From NCBI GenBank assembly GCA_029865405.1, contig JAOUGZ010000039.1, positions 1 to 11,784 of the forward strand: DNA of 11,784 bases, in the 5' to 3' direction. Of the stretch, positions 1 through 8,478 are shown in pieces (position 1 is the first letter of the stretch; every line of letters starts with the position of its first letter). This stretch comes from Betaproteobacteria bacterium. Its GTDB lineage: Bacteria; Pseudomonadota; Gammaproteobacteria; Burkholderiales; SG8-39. The notes under the pieces are model-generated. The model was not told where the DNA came from and ran no database searches. It saw only the letters and a program-made list of their open reading frames with translations. Made by a program: the position numbers and the translations under genes.

Positions 1-723
1 GGCCGCATGCTCGAGCCGGAAGAGATCGCCGCCGAGATCGAAGCGTTCTTCCAGCCGAAGCTGCTCGCCGGCAAGCGGGTGCTGGTGACCGCGGGGCCGA
101 CCGAAGAGCCGATCGACCCGGTGCGCGTGATCACCAACGCGAGCTCCGGCAAGATGGGCTATGCGGTGGCGCGCGCGGCGCACGAAGCGGGCGCGCGCGT
201 GACGCTGGTGAGCGGCCCGACCGCGCTCGCGGCGCCCGCGGGCGTGGAATACGTGCGCGTGCAAAGCGCCGAACAGATGTTCGAGGCGGTGAAAAAGGTT
301 GCGCCCGGCAGCGACGTGTTCTTCGCCGTAGCCGCGGTGTCCGATTACCGCGTGAGGAATCGCGCCGCGCAGAAGATCAAGAAGGGCGCTGGCGCGGGAC
401 CGAGCCTGGAGCTCGCCGAGAATCCAGACATCCTCGCCTGGGTCGCTGGCCTGGAGGATGCCCCGTTCTGCGTCGGTTTCGCTGCCGAGAGCGAGAATCT
501 CGCCGAGCATGCGCGCGCCAAGCGCGCGAAGAAGGCGGTGCCCCTGCTGGCGGCGAATCTGGCGCAGAGCGCGATCGGCGCCGACGATAACGAGATCACG
601 CTGTTCGACGAGCGCGGCGAGCATGCGCTTGGGCGCGCCCCGAAGCTCGAGCTTGCGCGCCGGCTGGTGGCGCATGTCGCCGGCATGTTGGCGGGAGAGA
701 AGCGCGCGCGTGCAAAAGCTTGA
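1..723 (+). CDS. coaBC: CoaBC, C-terminal phosphopantothenate-cysteine ligase part (5' end outside window)
   Basis: This is the CoaB half of the bifunctional CoA biosynthesis protein. It joins 4'-phosphopantothenate to cysteine using CTP, and the CoaC half then decarboxylates the product. The frame is open to the left edge and begins with GRMLEPEEI, the linker that joins CoaC to CoaB, so the N-terminal flavoprotein half lies outside the window. Visible landmarks, numbering from the window edge, are the nucleotide-binding start ([16 protein letters not shown], about residues 27-42), the [10 protein letters not shown] segment that follows, the VAAVSDYR motif, GFAAESENL, and a Lys-rich turn before the LLAAN segment that in CoaB carries the catalytic lysine. 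About 240 residues are present, which fits a complete CoaB domain. The gene overlaps dut by 14 bases, so the two are very likely co-transcribed. The ATG at base 7 is internal, not the start. Identification is secure. Confidence 0.95.
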   Translation, partial: GRMLEPEEIAAEIEAFFQPKLLAGKRVLVTAGPTEEPIDPVRVITNASSGKMGYAVARAAHEAGARVTLVSGPTALAAPAGVEYVRVQSAEQMFEAVKKVAPGSDVFFAVAAVSDYRVRNRAAQKIKKGAGAGPSLELAENPDILAWVAGLEDAPFCVGFAAESENLAEHARAKRAKKAVPLLAANLAQSAIGADDNEITLFDERGEHALGRAPKLELARRLVAHVAGMLAGEKRARAKA

Positions 724-1156
724 AGTGCGGATCCTCGACCCGAGGATCCGCGCGCACCTGCCGCACTACGCCACCGCGGGCGCCGCCGGCCTCGACCTGC
801 GTGCCTGCGTGGATGCGCCGCTCGTGCTGCAGCCGGGCGACAGCCAGCTGGTGCGCTCAGGGCTCGCTATCCATCTCGGTGACCCCGGGCTTGCCGCCGT
901 GGTGCTGCCGCGCTCCGGCCTGGGCGCAAAGCACGGCATCGTGCTCGGCAACCTCGTCGGCCTGATCGACTCGGATTACCAGGGCGAAGTGGTGGTTTCG
1001 GTCTGGAACCGGAGCGCGGCCGCCTTCACCATCCAGCCGCTGGAGCGCATCGCGCAGCTGGTGGTGGTGCCGGTGGTGCAGGTCGAGCTCGTGGTCGTGG
1101 AAGAATTCGCCGCCAGCGCGCGCGGCGCTGGCGGCTTCGGCAGCACTGGCCGTTAA
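710..1156 (+). CDS. dut: dUTP diphosphatase (dUTPase)
   Basis: Hydrolyses dUTP to dUMP and pyrophosphate, keeping uracil out of DNA and supplying the thymidylate precursor. The 148-residue length matches trimeric bacterial dUTPases of about 150. All five family motifs are visible: [10 protein letters not shown] (about 23-32), PRSGLG (67-72), [11 protein letters not shown] (84-94, with the catalytic Asp at 87 and the sugar-discriminating Tyr at 90), ERIAQL (112-117), and the Gly-rich [10 protein letters not shown] tail (139-148) that closes over the substrate. The start is taken as GTG at 710, because the protein family begins about here ([11 protein letters not shown]) and a purine-rich GGGAGAGAAG lies just upstream. 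A longer in-frame extension back to 458 is only a shadow of coaBC. The start overlaps the end of coaBC, which implies translational coupling. Confidence 0.95.
   Translation: MQKLEVRILDPRIRAHLPHYATAGAAGLDLRACVDAPLVLQPGDSQLVRSGLAIHLGDPGLAAVVLPRSGLGAKHGIVLGNLVGLIDSDYQGEVVVSVWNRSAAAFTIQPLERIAQLVVVPVVQVELVVVEEFAASARGAGGFGSTGR
1109..1135 (+). terminator. Strong GC hairpin inside the 3' end of dut (possible terminator)
   Basis: An 11-bp perfect inverted repeat (1109-1119 with 1125-1135, 5-base loop) lies in the last codons of dut, encoding part of motif 5. No T-run follows it and no other hairpin is visible in the 25 bases between dut and the convergent fccB. It may help stop transcription from either side. 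It may equally be a by-product of GC-rich Ala/Gly codons. Confidence 0.3.
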
Positions 1157-1181
1157 GCCGCTGGGTGCGTCACTGCCCGCC

Positions 1182-2453
1182 CTATCCGAGCATGTCGGAC
1201 CAGATGTTCTGCGCCCAGGCCCAGGCGTAGTGCGCTTCGATCTGATTGCGCGCCGCGGATAACCCTCCCGCACCCTTGATCGGCACGAAGGTCTTCTTGC
1301 TCTCATCCAGCTCATGCACCGAGGCAACGTGGACCACTTCGTCGTCGGAAACGAAGCTGTAGCAGGTATTGACGATCAACGGATCGGCGCTCGGCTCTCG
1401 GCCGTTGATCATCGCCACCACCGCGGCGGCGCAGACCTTCGCCTGCTGATTGGCCATGCTGCCCGACTTGGGCATGCCGGGGGCGGAGAGCGTGGCGTCG
1501 CCCAGCACATGCACGCCCTTGACCACAGTCGACTCCGTCGTGCGCCAGTCCACGCCGCACCAGCGGTCGTTCGCGGTGATCAGCCCCGCCTTGACGGCGA
1601 TGTCGCCGGCGCGCTGGGCCGGCACCACGTTCAGCACGTCGCCCTTTACGTCCTCGACCTCGAGCTTGAGCGTATTGCTTGCCGCATCGACGCCGATCGC
1701 CTTCGAGTTGCCGCGGAACTCGATCATGCCCGGATACAGGTCCGCCCAAGCCTGCTTGAAGAGCTTGCCCTTGGACGTCACGTCCGGATTGGCGTCGACG
1801 ATCAGCACCTTGGCACGGGGGTTGTGCTTCTTGAAGTACTGCGCGACCTGGCTCGCGCGCTCGTACGGCCCCGGCGGGCAGCGGTAAGGCGCAAGCGGCA
1901 CCGAGAGGACGTAGACGCCACCGTCGCGCATCTCGGCGAGCTGGCGCTGTAGCGCCACCGTTTGCGGCCCCGCCTTCCAGGCGTGCAGCACGCGGTTCGC
2001 GCTCATCGCCGCTTCGTAGCCAGCGATCTGGTCGTACATGAAATCGATGCCGGGCGAGACGATGAGGCGGTCATATTTCAGGTCGTTCCCGCGGGCGAGC
2101 TTCACGGTTTTCGCCGCCGTATCCACCGCCTTCGCCTCGTCGCGCACGACCTGCACGCCATAGCGCGCGAGGCCGCTGTAACCGTAGGTGATGTCCGCCA
2201 TGGTCTTCGAGCCGCCGTACACCAGATTGGAGATCGGGCACGAGACAAAATCGGCTTCGCGCTCCACCATCACCACCTCGATGGCGGAACCCCACATGCG
2301 GATGTACTTCGCTGCAGTGGCACCGCCGAAGCCGCCGCCGATGACCACTACGCGCGCCTTGGCGCCTCCCGTGGTGGCGCAGCCCGTCGCGGCGAGCGCC
2401 GCGGCGGCGCCGCTCAGCTTGAGAAAGTCGCGTCGATCAAATATCTTGCTCAT
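1182..2453 (-). CDS. fccB: FAD-dependent sulfide dehydrogenase flavoprotein, FccB-like, Tat-exported
   Basis: Flavoprotein subunit related to flavocytochrome c sulfide dehydrogenase (FccB; also SoxF). In that family, sulfide is oxidised in the periplasm and electrons pass to the cytochrome subunit. The 423 residues start with a Tat signal (RRDFLK, 7-12), then a hydrophobic stretch ending ALAATGC (Cys25), which resembles a lipobox. A dinucleotide-binding GGGFGG (39-44) follows. Cys72 in FVSCPISN aligns by motif with the cysteine that covalently holds FAD. Cys192 (YRCPPGPYERAS) and Cys299 (RWCGVDW) match the redox disulfide pair. The C-terminal GDATLSAPGMPKSG segment is the second FAD-contacting region. 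The ATG at 2453 is preceded by a GGGGGG ribosome site overlapping the stop of the cytochrome gene, only 11 bases away, so the two form an operon. The substrate is inferred; other SoxF/FccB-like roles are possible. Confidence 0.88.
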   Translation of the reverse strand: MSKIFDRRDFLKLSGAAAALAATGCATTGGAKARVVVIGGGFGGATAAKYIRMWGSAIEVVMVEREADFVSCPISNLVYGGSKTMADITYGYSGLARYGVQVVRDEAKAVDTAAKTVKLARGNDLKYDRLIVSPGIDFMYDQIAGYEAAMSANRVLHAWKAGPQTVALQRQLAEMRDGGVYVLSVPLAPYRCPPGPYERASQVAQYFKKHNPRAKVLIVDANPDVTSKGKLFKQAWADLYPGMIEFRGNSKAIGVDAASNTLKLEVEDVKGDVLNVVPAQRAGDIAVKAGLITANDRWCGVDWRTTESTVVKGVHVLGDATLSAPGMPKSGSMANQQAKVCAAAVVAMINGREPSADPLIVNTCYSFVSDDEVVHVASVHELDESKKTFVPIKGAGGLSAARNQIEAHYAWAWAQNIWSDMLG

Positions 2454-2464
2454 GGCATTCCCCC

Positions 2465-2758
2465 CTACTTCTTCAGTGCCGCAAAGTACGCGGCCAACTG
2501 CTCGAGCTGAGAGTCGGTGTAGCCCTTGGCGATCTGATGCATGACGGTCGCTGGCGCGGCGCCGGAGCGGAATGCCTTGAACTTGCTCACCATCTCGTCC
2601 TTCGGCATCCCCGCCAAGGGTACGTTGCCGCCCACGCTGTGGCCGGCGGTGCCGTGGCACATGGCGCACGAGGCGGCTAGGCGGTTGCCCGCGTCCTGCG
2701 CACTCGCAACAACCGGCACAGCCACCAGCGCGGCCGCGCAAATAAGAGCAATTCGCAT
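2465..2758 (-). CDS. fccA: Small periplasmic monoheme cytochrome c, FccA-like
   Basis: A 97-residue c-type cytochrome. Residues 1-20 form a Sec signal peptide ending ASA, so the mature protein is about 77 residues. The single heme site is CAMCH (31-35), His35 is the proximal ligand, and Met73 in ATVMHQIAKGYTD is the probable distal ligand. A C-terminal helix (SQLEQLAAYFAAL) typical of class I cytochrome c553-like folds closes the domain. A good Shine-Dalgarno (GGGGAGGGG) precedes the ATG. It lies 11 bases ahead of the FccB-like gene, so it is most likely the electron acceptor for that flavoprotein. It carries one heme, like the cytochrome subunit of Chlorobium flavocytochrome c, rather than the diheme subunit known from Allochromatium. 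The match to the family is by layout and motif; short cytochromes c553 of other roles look alike. Confidence 0.82.
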   Translation of the reverse strand: MRIALICAAALVAVPVVASAQDAGNRLAASCAMCHGTAGHSVGGNVPLAGMPKDEMVSKFKAFRSGAAPATVMHQIAKGYTDSQLEQLAAYFAALKK

Positions 2759-2795
2759 ACGGAGCCCCTCCCCGAAGTTGACTGCTACTCGGCGG

Positions 2796-2825
2796 AGTCT
2801 CGGCTCAGCGGGAGGCGCCTGTCAA
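2796..2825 (-). promoter_or_regulatory. Candidate promoter of fccAB
   Basis: On the minus strand a perfect TTGACA (2825-2820) is followed after 18 bases by GAGACT (2801-2796), a poor -10 box with 3 of 6 consensus bases. It sits about 40 bases ahead of the cytochrome start. The strong -35 with a weak -10 would suit an activator-dependent promoter, but this is inference. Confidence 0.35.
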
Positions 2826-2857
2826 GGAAATTGGCGTGCGCCATTGAGGCAGCGCAA

Positions 2858-2877
2858 CCCGGCGCGACTGCGCCGGG
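2858..2877 (-). terminator. Hairpin after clpA
   Basis: A perfect 8-bp GC stem (2858-2865 with 2870-2877, 4-base loop) begins 8 bases past the clpA stop codon. On the minus strand it is followed by only two T residues, so it would be a weak intrinsic terminator, or an mRNA 3' end stabiliser. It separates clpA from the fccAB promoter region. Confidence 0.5.
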
Positions 2878-2885
2878 AACCGGGC

Positions 2886-5171
2886 TCAGGCGACCGGTTC
2901 TTTCGCCGGCGGCGCGGACGCCGGCGCCGGCGCCTCGAACTGCAGGGCCACATTGCCGGCGTCGTCCACGTCCACGGTCACCTTGCCGCCGTGCGCCAGC
3001 TTGCCGAACAGCAACTCGTCGGCGAGGGCGCGGCGGATAGTGTCCTGGATGAGGCGCGCCATCGGGCGCGCGCCCATCAGCGGATCAAACCCCTTCTTCG
3101 CCAGGTGGTCCTTGAGCTTCTGCGTGAAGTGCGGCTCGACCTTCTTCTCCTGCAGCTGCTCCTCAAGCTGGATCAGGAACTTGTCCACCACGCGCATGAT
3201 GACGTCGTGGTCGAGCGCGCTGAACGAGATCACCGCGTCCAGGCGGTTCCTGAACTCGGGCGTGAACATCTTCTTGATGATCTCCATTTCGTCGCCCGCC
3301 GTGGCCGACGGCGTGAAGCCCATGGCGTTCTTGGTGAGCGACTCGGCGCCCGCGTTGGTGGTCATGACGATCGCCACGTTGCGGAAATCCGCCTTGCGGC
3401 CGTTGTTGTCGGTCAGCGTGCCGTGGTCCATCACCTGCAACAGGATGTTGAAGATGTCCGGGTGCGCTTTTTCGATCTCGTCGAGCAGCAGCACCGCGTA
3501 GGGCTTCTTCGTGATGGCCTCGGTAAGCAGGCCGCCCTGCTCGAAGCCCACGTACCCCGGGGGCGCGCCGATGAGGCGGCTCACCGCGTGGCGCTCCATG
3601 TACTCCGACATGTCGAAGCGGATCAGCTCGATGCCCATGCAATAGGCGAGCTGGCGCGCGACCTCGGTCTTGCCGACGCCCGTCGGCCCGGAGAACAGGA
3701 ACGAGCCGATCGGCTTCTGCGGATTGCCAAGCCCCGAGCGTGCCATCTTGATAGCCGACGCCAAGGCGTCGATGGCCCGATCCTGGCCGAACACCACCGC
3801 TTTCAGGTCGCGGTCGAGCTTGGCGAGCGCGCCGCGGTCGTCGCTCGATACGCTCCTGGGCGGGATGCGCGCGATCTTGGCGACGATCTCCTCGATCTCG
3901 CCCTTGCCGATGACCTTCTTCTGCCGGCTTTTCGGCGCGATTCTCTGGGCGGCGCCCGCCTCGTCGATGACGTCGATGGCCTTGTCGGGCAGGTGGCGAT
4001 CGTTGATGTAGCGCGCCGAGAGCTCCGCCGCCGAGGTGAGCGCAGTGGCCGTGTACTTGACGCTGTGATGCGCCTCGAAGCGCGTCTTCAGCCCCTTCAG
4101 GATCTCCACCGTCTCGTCGACCGACGGCTCGACGACGTCGATCTTCTGGAAGCGCCGCGACAGGGCGTGGTCCTTCTCGAACACGCCGCGGTACTCGATG
4201 TAGGTGGTGGCGCCGATGCACTTCAGCTGCCCGGTGGAGAGCACCGGCTTGAGCAGGTTGGAGGCGTCGAGCGTGCCGCCCGAAGCGGCGCCCGCGCCGA
4301 TCACGGTGTGGATCTCGTCGATGAAGAGGATGGCATGGGGATTGTCCACCAGCTGCTTCAGCACCGCCTTCAGGCGCTGCTCGAAGTCGCCGCGGTACTT
4401 GGTGCCGGCGAGCAGGGCCCCCATGTCGAGGGCGTACACCGTGCTGCGCGCGAGCAGCTCGGGCACGTTCGATTCGATGATCCTGCGCGCCAGGCCCTCG
4501 GCGATCGCAGTCTTGCCGACGCCGGCCTCGCCCACCAGCAGCGGGTTGTTCTTGCGCCGGCGGCACAGGGTCTGGATGACGCGCTCGAGCTCGCGCTCGC
4601 GGCCGATCAGCGGATCGATCTTGCCGGCGAGCGCCAGCGCGTTCAGGTTCTGCGTGTAGTTGTCCAGCGGGCTGTTGGAGGGCTCGGCCTGCGCTTCCTC
4701 CCCGGCCTCCTGCTCGGCCTTGCCGGAATGCGGCTGCGGCGTCTTGGTGATGCCGTGCGAGATGTAATTGACGACGTCGAGGCGCGTCACCCCCTGCTGC
4801 TGCAGGAAGTAGACCGCGTGCGAATCCTTCTCACCGAAGATCGCCACCAGCACATTGGCGCCGGTGACTTCCTTCTTGCCCGAGGACTGCACGTGCAGGA
4901 TGGCGCGCTGGATGACGCGCTGGAAGCCGAGGGTGGGCTGCGTGTCCACCTCGCGGTCGGCGGCGATGCGCGGCGTTTGTTCGGCGATATGCTGCGTGAG
5001 GCTCTTGCGCAGCTCGTCGAGGTTGGCGCCGCACGCGCGCAGCACCTCGGCCGCGGTGGGGTTGTCCAGCAACGCCAGCAGCAGGTGCTCGACGGTGATG
5101 AACTCATGCCGCTTCTGGCGCGCTTCGACGAACGCCATGTGCAGGCTGACTTCGAGCTCCTGGGCGATCAT
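2886..5171 (-). CDS. clpA: ATP-dependent Clp protease ATP-binding subunit ClpA
   Basis: AAA+ unfoldase of the cytosolic ClpAP protease, feeding substrates to the ClpP chamber. All parts are visible in 761 residues: the N-terminal Clp repeat domain (about 1-143, docking site for ClpS), an acidic linker (150-168), D1 with Walker A GEAGVGKT (214-221), Walker B ILFIDE (281-286) and arginine pair 339-340, then D2 with Walker A GPTGVGKT (495-502), Walker B LLLDE (561-565) and sensor-2 GAR (700-702). There is no long coiled-coil middle domain, which separates it from ClpB. The ClpP-docking loop reads MGF (617-619) in place of the IGL of the E. coli protein, within the tolerated hydrophobic-Gly-aromatic/aliphatic pattern. 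The C-terminus is an Ala/Pro-rich tail. A GGAGG ribosome site lies inside the end of clpS, one base upstream. Confidence 0.97.
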   Translation of the reverse strand: MIAQELEVSLHMAFVEARQKRHEFITVEHLLLALLDNPTAAEVLRACGANLDELRKSLTQHIAEQTPRIAADREVDTQPTLGFQRVIQRAILHVQSSGKKEVTGANVLVAIFGEKDSHAVYFLQQQGVTRLDVVNYISHGITKTPQPHSGKAEQEAGEEAQAEPSNSPLDNYTQNLNALALAGKIDPLIGRERELERVIQTLCRRRKNNPLLVGEAGVGKTAIAEGLARRIIESNVPELLARSTVYALDMGALLAGTKYRGDFEQRLKAVLKQLVDNPHAILFIDEIHTVIGAGAASGGTLDASNLLKPVLSTGQLKCIGATTYIEYRGVFEKDHALSRRFQKIDVVEPSVDETVEILKGLKTRFEAHHSVKYTATALTSAAELSARYINDRHLPDKAIDVIDEAGAAQRIAPKSRQKKVIGKGEIEEIVAKIARIPPRSVSSDDRGALAKLDRDLKAVVFGQDRAIDALASAIKMARSGLGNPQKPIGSFLFSGPTGVGKTEVARQLAYCMGIELIRFDMSEYMERHAVSRLIGAPPGYVGFEQGGLLTEAITKKPYAVLLLDEIEKAHPDIFNILLQVMDHGTLTDNNGRKADFRNVAIVMTTNAGAESLTKNAMGFTPSATAGDEMEIIKKMFTPEFRNRLDAVISFSALDHDVIMRVVDKFLIQLEEQLQEKKVEPHFTQKLKDHLAKKGFDPLMGARPMARLIQDTIRRALADELLFGKLAHGGKVTVDVDDAGNVALQFEAPAPASAPPAKEPVA

Positions 5172-5172
5172 G

Positions 5173-5478
5173 CTACGTTTCCTCCATCACGCACTGCAGC
5201 GGGTGCTGGTGCCGGCGCGCAAACGCCGCCACCTGCTGAACCTTGGTGCTGGCGATGTCGTGCGGATACACGCCGCACACGCCGATGCCCTCGCGGTGCA
5301 CCTTCAGCATGACCTGCGTGGCGCGCTCGCGCGTCATGGCGAAGAACTTCTGCAGCACCAGCACCACGAATTCCATTGGCGTGTAGTCGTCGTTGAGCAG
5401 CATGACCTTGAACATCGGCGGAGGCTGCAGCTTGCTCCGCTGCGCCTCGAGCAGAGTGTCGTCCTTGAACTGCGCCAT
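5173..5478 (-). CDS. clpS: ATP-dependent Clp protease adaptor ClpS
   Basis: Adaptor that recognises N-degron substrates (Leu, Phe, Tyr, Trp at the N terminus) and hands them to ClpA. The 101-residue protein has a flexible N-terminal tail (about 1-21) and then the folded core. The binding-pocket residues are present: Asn29-Asp30-Asp31, gatekeeper Met35 in DDYTPMEFV, and His61 in VHREGIG. The start ATG at 5478 has an AAGAGG ribosome site close upstream and gives the usual family length. It is followed after a single base by clpA, so the pair is an operon and probably translationally coupled. Divergent to it lies the cold-shock gene. Confidence 0.96.
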   Translation of the reverse strand: MAQFKDDTLLEAQRSKLQPPPMFKVMLLNDDYTPMEFVVLVLQKFFAMTRERATQVMLKVHREGIGVCGVYPHDIASTKVQQVAAFARRHQHPLQCVMEET

Positions 5479-5642
5479 GCCTCTTAAGTTTCGTTCTCAA
5501 GCTCAATCCGATCGGACATGCCCTTTACGTTTCCGTTCACGCACTCCGTGCTAATGATGGTGAATCGCCGGGCGTTGCTCCACCCGCTCATAGCTATCCT
5601 AATCAATGTGTTCGGTGTGCGCAATGCGGCGGCAGGGGGGTC

Positions 5643-5671
5643 TTGACTGCACCTGGGAAGGCGGGTAGAAG
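5643..5671 (+). promoter_or_regulatory. Candidate promoter of the cold-shock gene
   Basis: TTGACT (5643-5648) and TAGAAG (5666-5671) are separated by 17 bases, a sigma-70-like layout with 5 of 6 and 4 of 6 consensus bases. Transcription would start near 5678 and give a 5' leader of about 120 bases, the kind of long leader known for cspA-type genes. Confidence 0.5.
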
Positions 5672-5749
5672 CCGCCTTGTGTTTGGATTCAGGCTGTCGG
5701 TAACGCCATGGGCAAAAAAGGCGGCGGCGACATGAGTTTCAAGCATGGC

Positions 5750-5766
5750 CCGGGCGCAGCGCCCGG
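5750..5766 (+). promoter_or_regulatory. Hairpin in the cold-shock mRNA leader
   Basis: A perfect 7-bp GC stem (5750-5756 with 5760-5766, 3-base loop) sits 17 bases before the AAGGGAAG ribosome site (5784-5791). It could be part of a temperature-responsive leader, by analogy with cspA leaders. No sequence match to a known cold box was recognised. Confidence 0.35.
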
Positions 5767-5796
5767 CGTTATCCAACTCATACAAGGGAAGCGGCA

Positions 5797-6000
5797 ATGG
5801 CGACCGGCACCGTGAAGTGGTTCAACGACGCGAAAGGGTATGGATTCATCACGCCGGATGACGGCAGCGAGGACCTGTTCGCGCATTTCTCCGCCATCCA
5901 GATGGCGGGCTTCAAGACCCTCAAGGAGGGCATGAAGGTGAGCTTCGACGTGGTGCAGGGCCCCAAGGGAAAGCAGGCCTCCAACATCAACAAGGTCTAG
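5797..6000 (+). CDS. Cold-shock domain protein (CspA family)
   Basis: A single cold-shock domain of 67 residues, the standard length. It binds single-stranded RNA/DNA and acts as an RNA chaperone in the cytoplasm. The RNA-binding motifs are clear: RNP1 KGYGFI (13-18) and RNP2-like LFAHF (27-31), with the conserved start TGTVKWFN. An AAGGGAAG ribosome site lies five bases before the ATG. It lies between clpS (divergent) and icd (convergent), the arrangement seen in many Betaproteobacteria, where the gene is often called cspA or cspD. The sequence alone does not show whether it is cold-induced, stationary-phase or constitutive. A long leader and a very strong terminator fit a short, abundant single-gene mRNA. 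Confidence 0.95.
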   Translation: MATGTVKWFNDAKGYGFITPDDGSEDLFAHFSAIQMAGFKTLKEGMKVSFDVVQGPKGKQASNINKV

Positions 6001-6020
6001 AGCCGCCGACGCCAAGAGCG

Positions 6021-6047
6021 AAAAGGGCCGCGCCAGCGGCCCTTTTT
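6021..6047. terminator. Bidirectional intrinsic terminator between the cold-shock gene and icd
   Basis: An 11-bp stem (6021-6031 with 6036-6046, loop GCCA) is flanked by AAAA on the left and TTTTT on the right, so it has a T-run in both directions. It lies 20 bases after the cold-shock stop and 20 bases after the icd stop, and serves both convergent genes. Confidence 0.93.
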
Positions 6048-6066
6048 CATTGCGGTCTTGCGCGCC

Positions 6067-7323
<1,257 letters not shown>

Positions 7324-7359
7324 GAATACTCCTGCGCGATTGCGCCGCGAAAAGCGGAA

Positions 7360-8478
7360 TTATAAGATCTTCAGGTCGAAAATCCGCTCCAGCATCCACA
7401 GCGACGCGACCAGGACGATCGCCAGCGAGCCGCCCGCGAACACCAGCCGCCGGTAGAGCGGGTGCTGGCGCGCAAGGAACGCGGCCGGCAGGAACAGGGC
7501 GACGATGGCGAGCTGGCCGGCTTCGACGCCGAGGTTGAAGCCGACGAGGGAGACGAGCAGGGCATCGCGCGGCAGGCCGAGATCCGCAAGTACGCTGGCG
7601 AAGCCGAAGCCGTGCACCAGCCCGAAGCCGCAGGCCACCGCCCAGCGCCGGCCGAGCACCAATGGGTAGAGGTTGTTGAGCGCGGCCAGTACCACCGAAA
7701 GCGCGATCACCGACTCCACCAGGCGCGAGGGCAGCGCCAGCACGCCGAGCGCCGCCATCGACAGCGTGATGGAATGCGCCACGGTGAACGCGGTGACGAT
7801 CCTGAACACGTCCCAGAAGGCGGGCGCGAAGCGGGGCGCAGGTGTCCACGCGCGTGCGCCGTAGACCAGCACCGCAGGCAGCAGCAGCGAAACGAGGAAC
7901 AGCACGTGGTCGATGCCGATCCAGATGTGCCAGGCGCCCTCACGCGCGTAATCGAAGAACTGGCGCAGGCGCGAGCTTTCGCCGAGCCTCACCTCGAGTC
8001 GTGGTTGGTCCGGGCCGAGCACACCGCTTGCGGTCTGCGCGCCGTGCGCGACCCGGACCAGCCCGCGGTGCGTGGGATCGAGGTCGGCGAACAAGCTGTA
8101 GCCGATGGCCAGCGTGCGCTCCGGCACGGCGTCGCAGCGCGCCGCGAAGCGCAGCACGGCATAGGCGCCGTCGCTGTGCTCGTCGACAAGCAGTTCGCGG
8201 GCCTCGACGCCGCACGGCCTGCCGTCGGCGTCCAGCACGAGGCGCGCTAGCGCATACGCGACAATTTCGGAGCGCTGCGCGCGCAACTCACCCCAGGTGA
8301 TGGCGCCGTCGCCATTGGCGTCAAGGCCGATGGCGTGCTCCAGGTCGCGCAGGGCTATGTCCCACTGGCCTTCGAGCGCGGCACCCTCGACACGCAGCGC
8401 GAGGTAGCTGTCGCTCGGCTTGTGCGCGAGCGCCGAGCCGGCGCACAGCGCCAGCGTGAACAACAGTGCGAGTCTCAC
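7360..8478 (-). CDS. HupE/UreJ-family membrane protein with secreted N-terminal domain
   Basis: Member of the HupE/UreJ_2 type of integral membrane proteins. HupE/UreJ relatives have been linked to nickel uptake, but this subgroup has no settled function. The start is placed at GTG 8478, which overlaps the stop of the upstream TPR gene as GTGA and starts a clean signal peptide (1-18, ending ALA). An ATG at 8538 would add a 20-residue basic tail inside the neighbour. After cleavage His19 becomes the first residue (HKPSDSYL). A soluble periplasmic domain follows (about 19-180), with a canonical EF-hand calcium loop at 53-64 (DANGDGAITWGE) and Cys87/Cys115, which could pair. The C-terminal part (about 183-365) holds several membrane helices with conserved-looking WIGIDHVLFL (His191), AHSITL (His235), NNLYP, LVHGFGFA (His289) and NLGVEAGQL. 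These suggest a metal or proton path in the membrane. Family assignment is good, function unknown. Confidence 0.82.
   Translation of the reverse strand: MRLALLFTLALCAGSALAHKPSDSYLALRVEGAALEGQWDIALRDLEHAIGLDANGDGAITWGELRAQRSEIVAYALARLVLDADGRPCGVEARELLVDEHSDGAYAVLRFAARCDAVPERTLAIGYSLFADLDPTHRGLVRVAHGAQTASGVLGPDQPRLEVRLGESSRLRQFFDYAREGAWHIWIGIDHVLFLVSLLLPAVLVYGARAWTPAPRFAPAFWDVFRIVTAFTVAHSITLSMAALGVLALPSRLVESVIALSVVLAALNNLYPLVLGRRWAVACGFGLVHGFGFASVLADLGLPRDALLVSLVGFNLGVEAGQLAIVALFLPAAFLARQHPLYRRLVFAGGSLAIVLVASLWMLERIFDLKIL

Larger units (their letters stand above)
5479..5796. other. Divergent intergenic region between clpS and the cold-shock gene
   Basis: This 318-base non-coding stretch must contain the promoters of clpSA (minus) and of the cold-shock gene (plus). 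I can point to one good sigma-70-like promoter (plus, 5643-5671) and a GC hairpin in the cold-shock leader (5750-5766). For clpSA, only weak -35/-10 candidates are visible on the minus strand, such as TTGCGC with TAGGAT 17 bases later near 5620-5595. I saw no sigma-32-type box. Its base composition is less GC-rich than the flanking genes. Confidence 0.6.

Noticed and set aside
458..709. An N-terminal extension of dut back to an ATG at 458
   Set aside because: The extra 84 codons overlap coaBC in another frame, are Arg/Ser-rich, and are absent from the dUTPase family, which begins near the GTG at 710.
3050..5171. ClpA docking loop MGF in place of IGL as a sign of altered ClpP pairing
   Set aside because: MGF at 617-619 falls within the normal hydrophobic-Gly-hydrophobic pattern of the loop, and all ATPase motifs are intact, so nothing suggests a changed function.
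2541..5312. A 923-codon open frame on the plus strand
   Set aside because: It lies antisense to clpA and clpS, is rich in His, Arg, Leu and Val in a way typical of complementary-strand frames in GC-rich DNA, and shows no domain. ClpA and ClpS are unmistakable on the other strand.
5554..5646. A 30-residue open frame (MMVNRRALLHPLIAILINVF...) in the intergenic region ahead of the cold-shock gene
   Set aside because: It has a hydrophobic, signal-like core but no ribosome site and no visible promoter, and its stop codon overlaps the proposed -35 box. Chance is the simplest explanation; conservation in relatives would change this.
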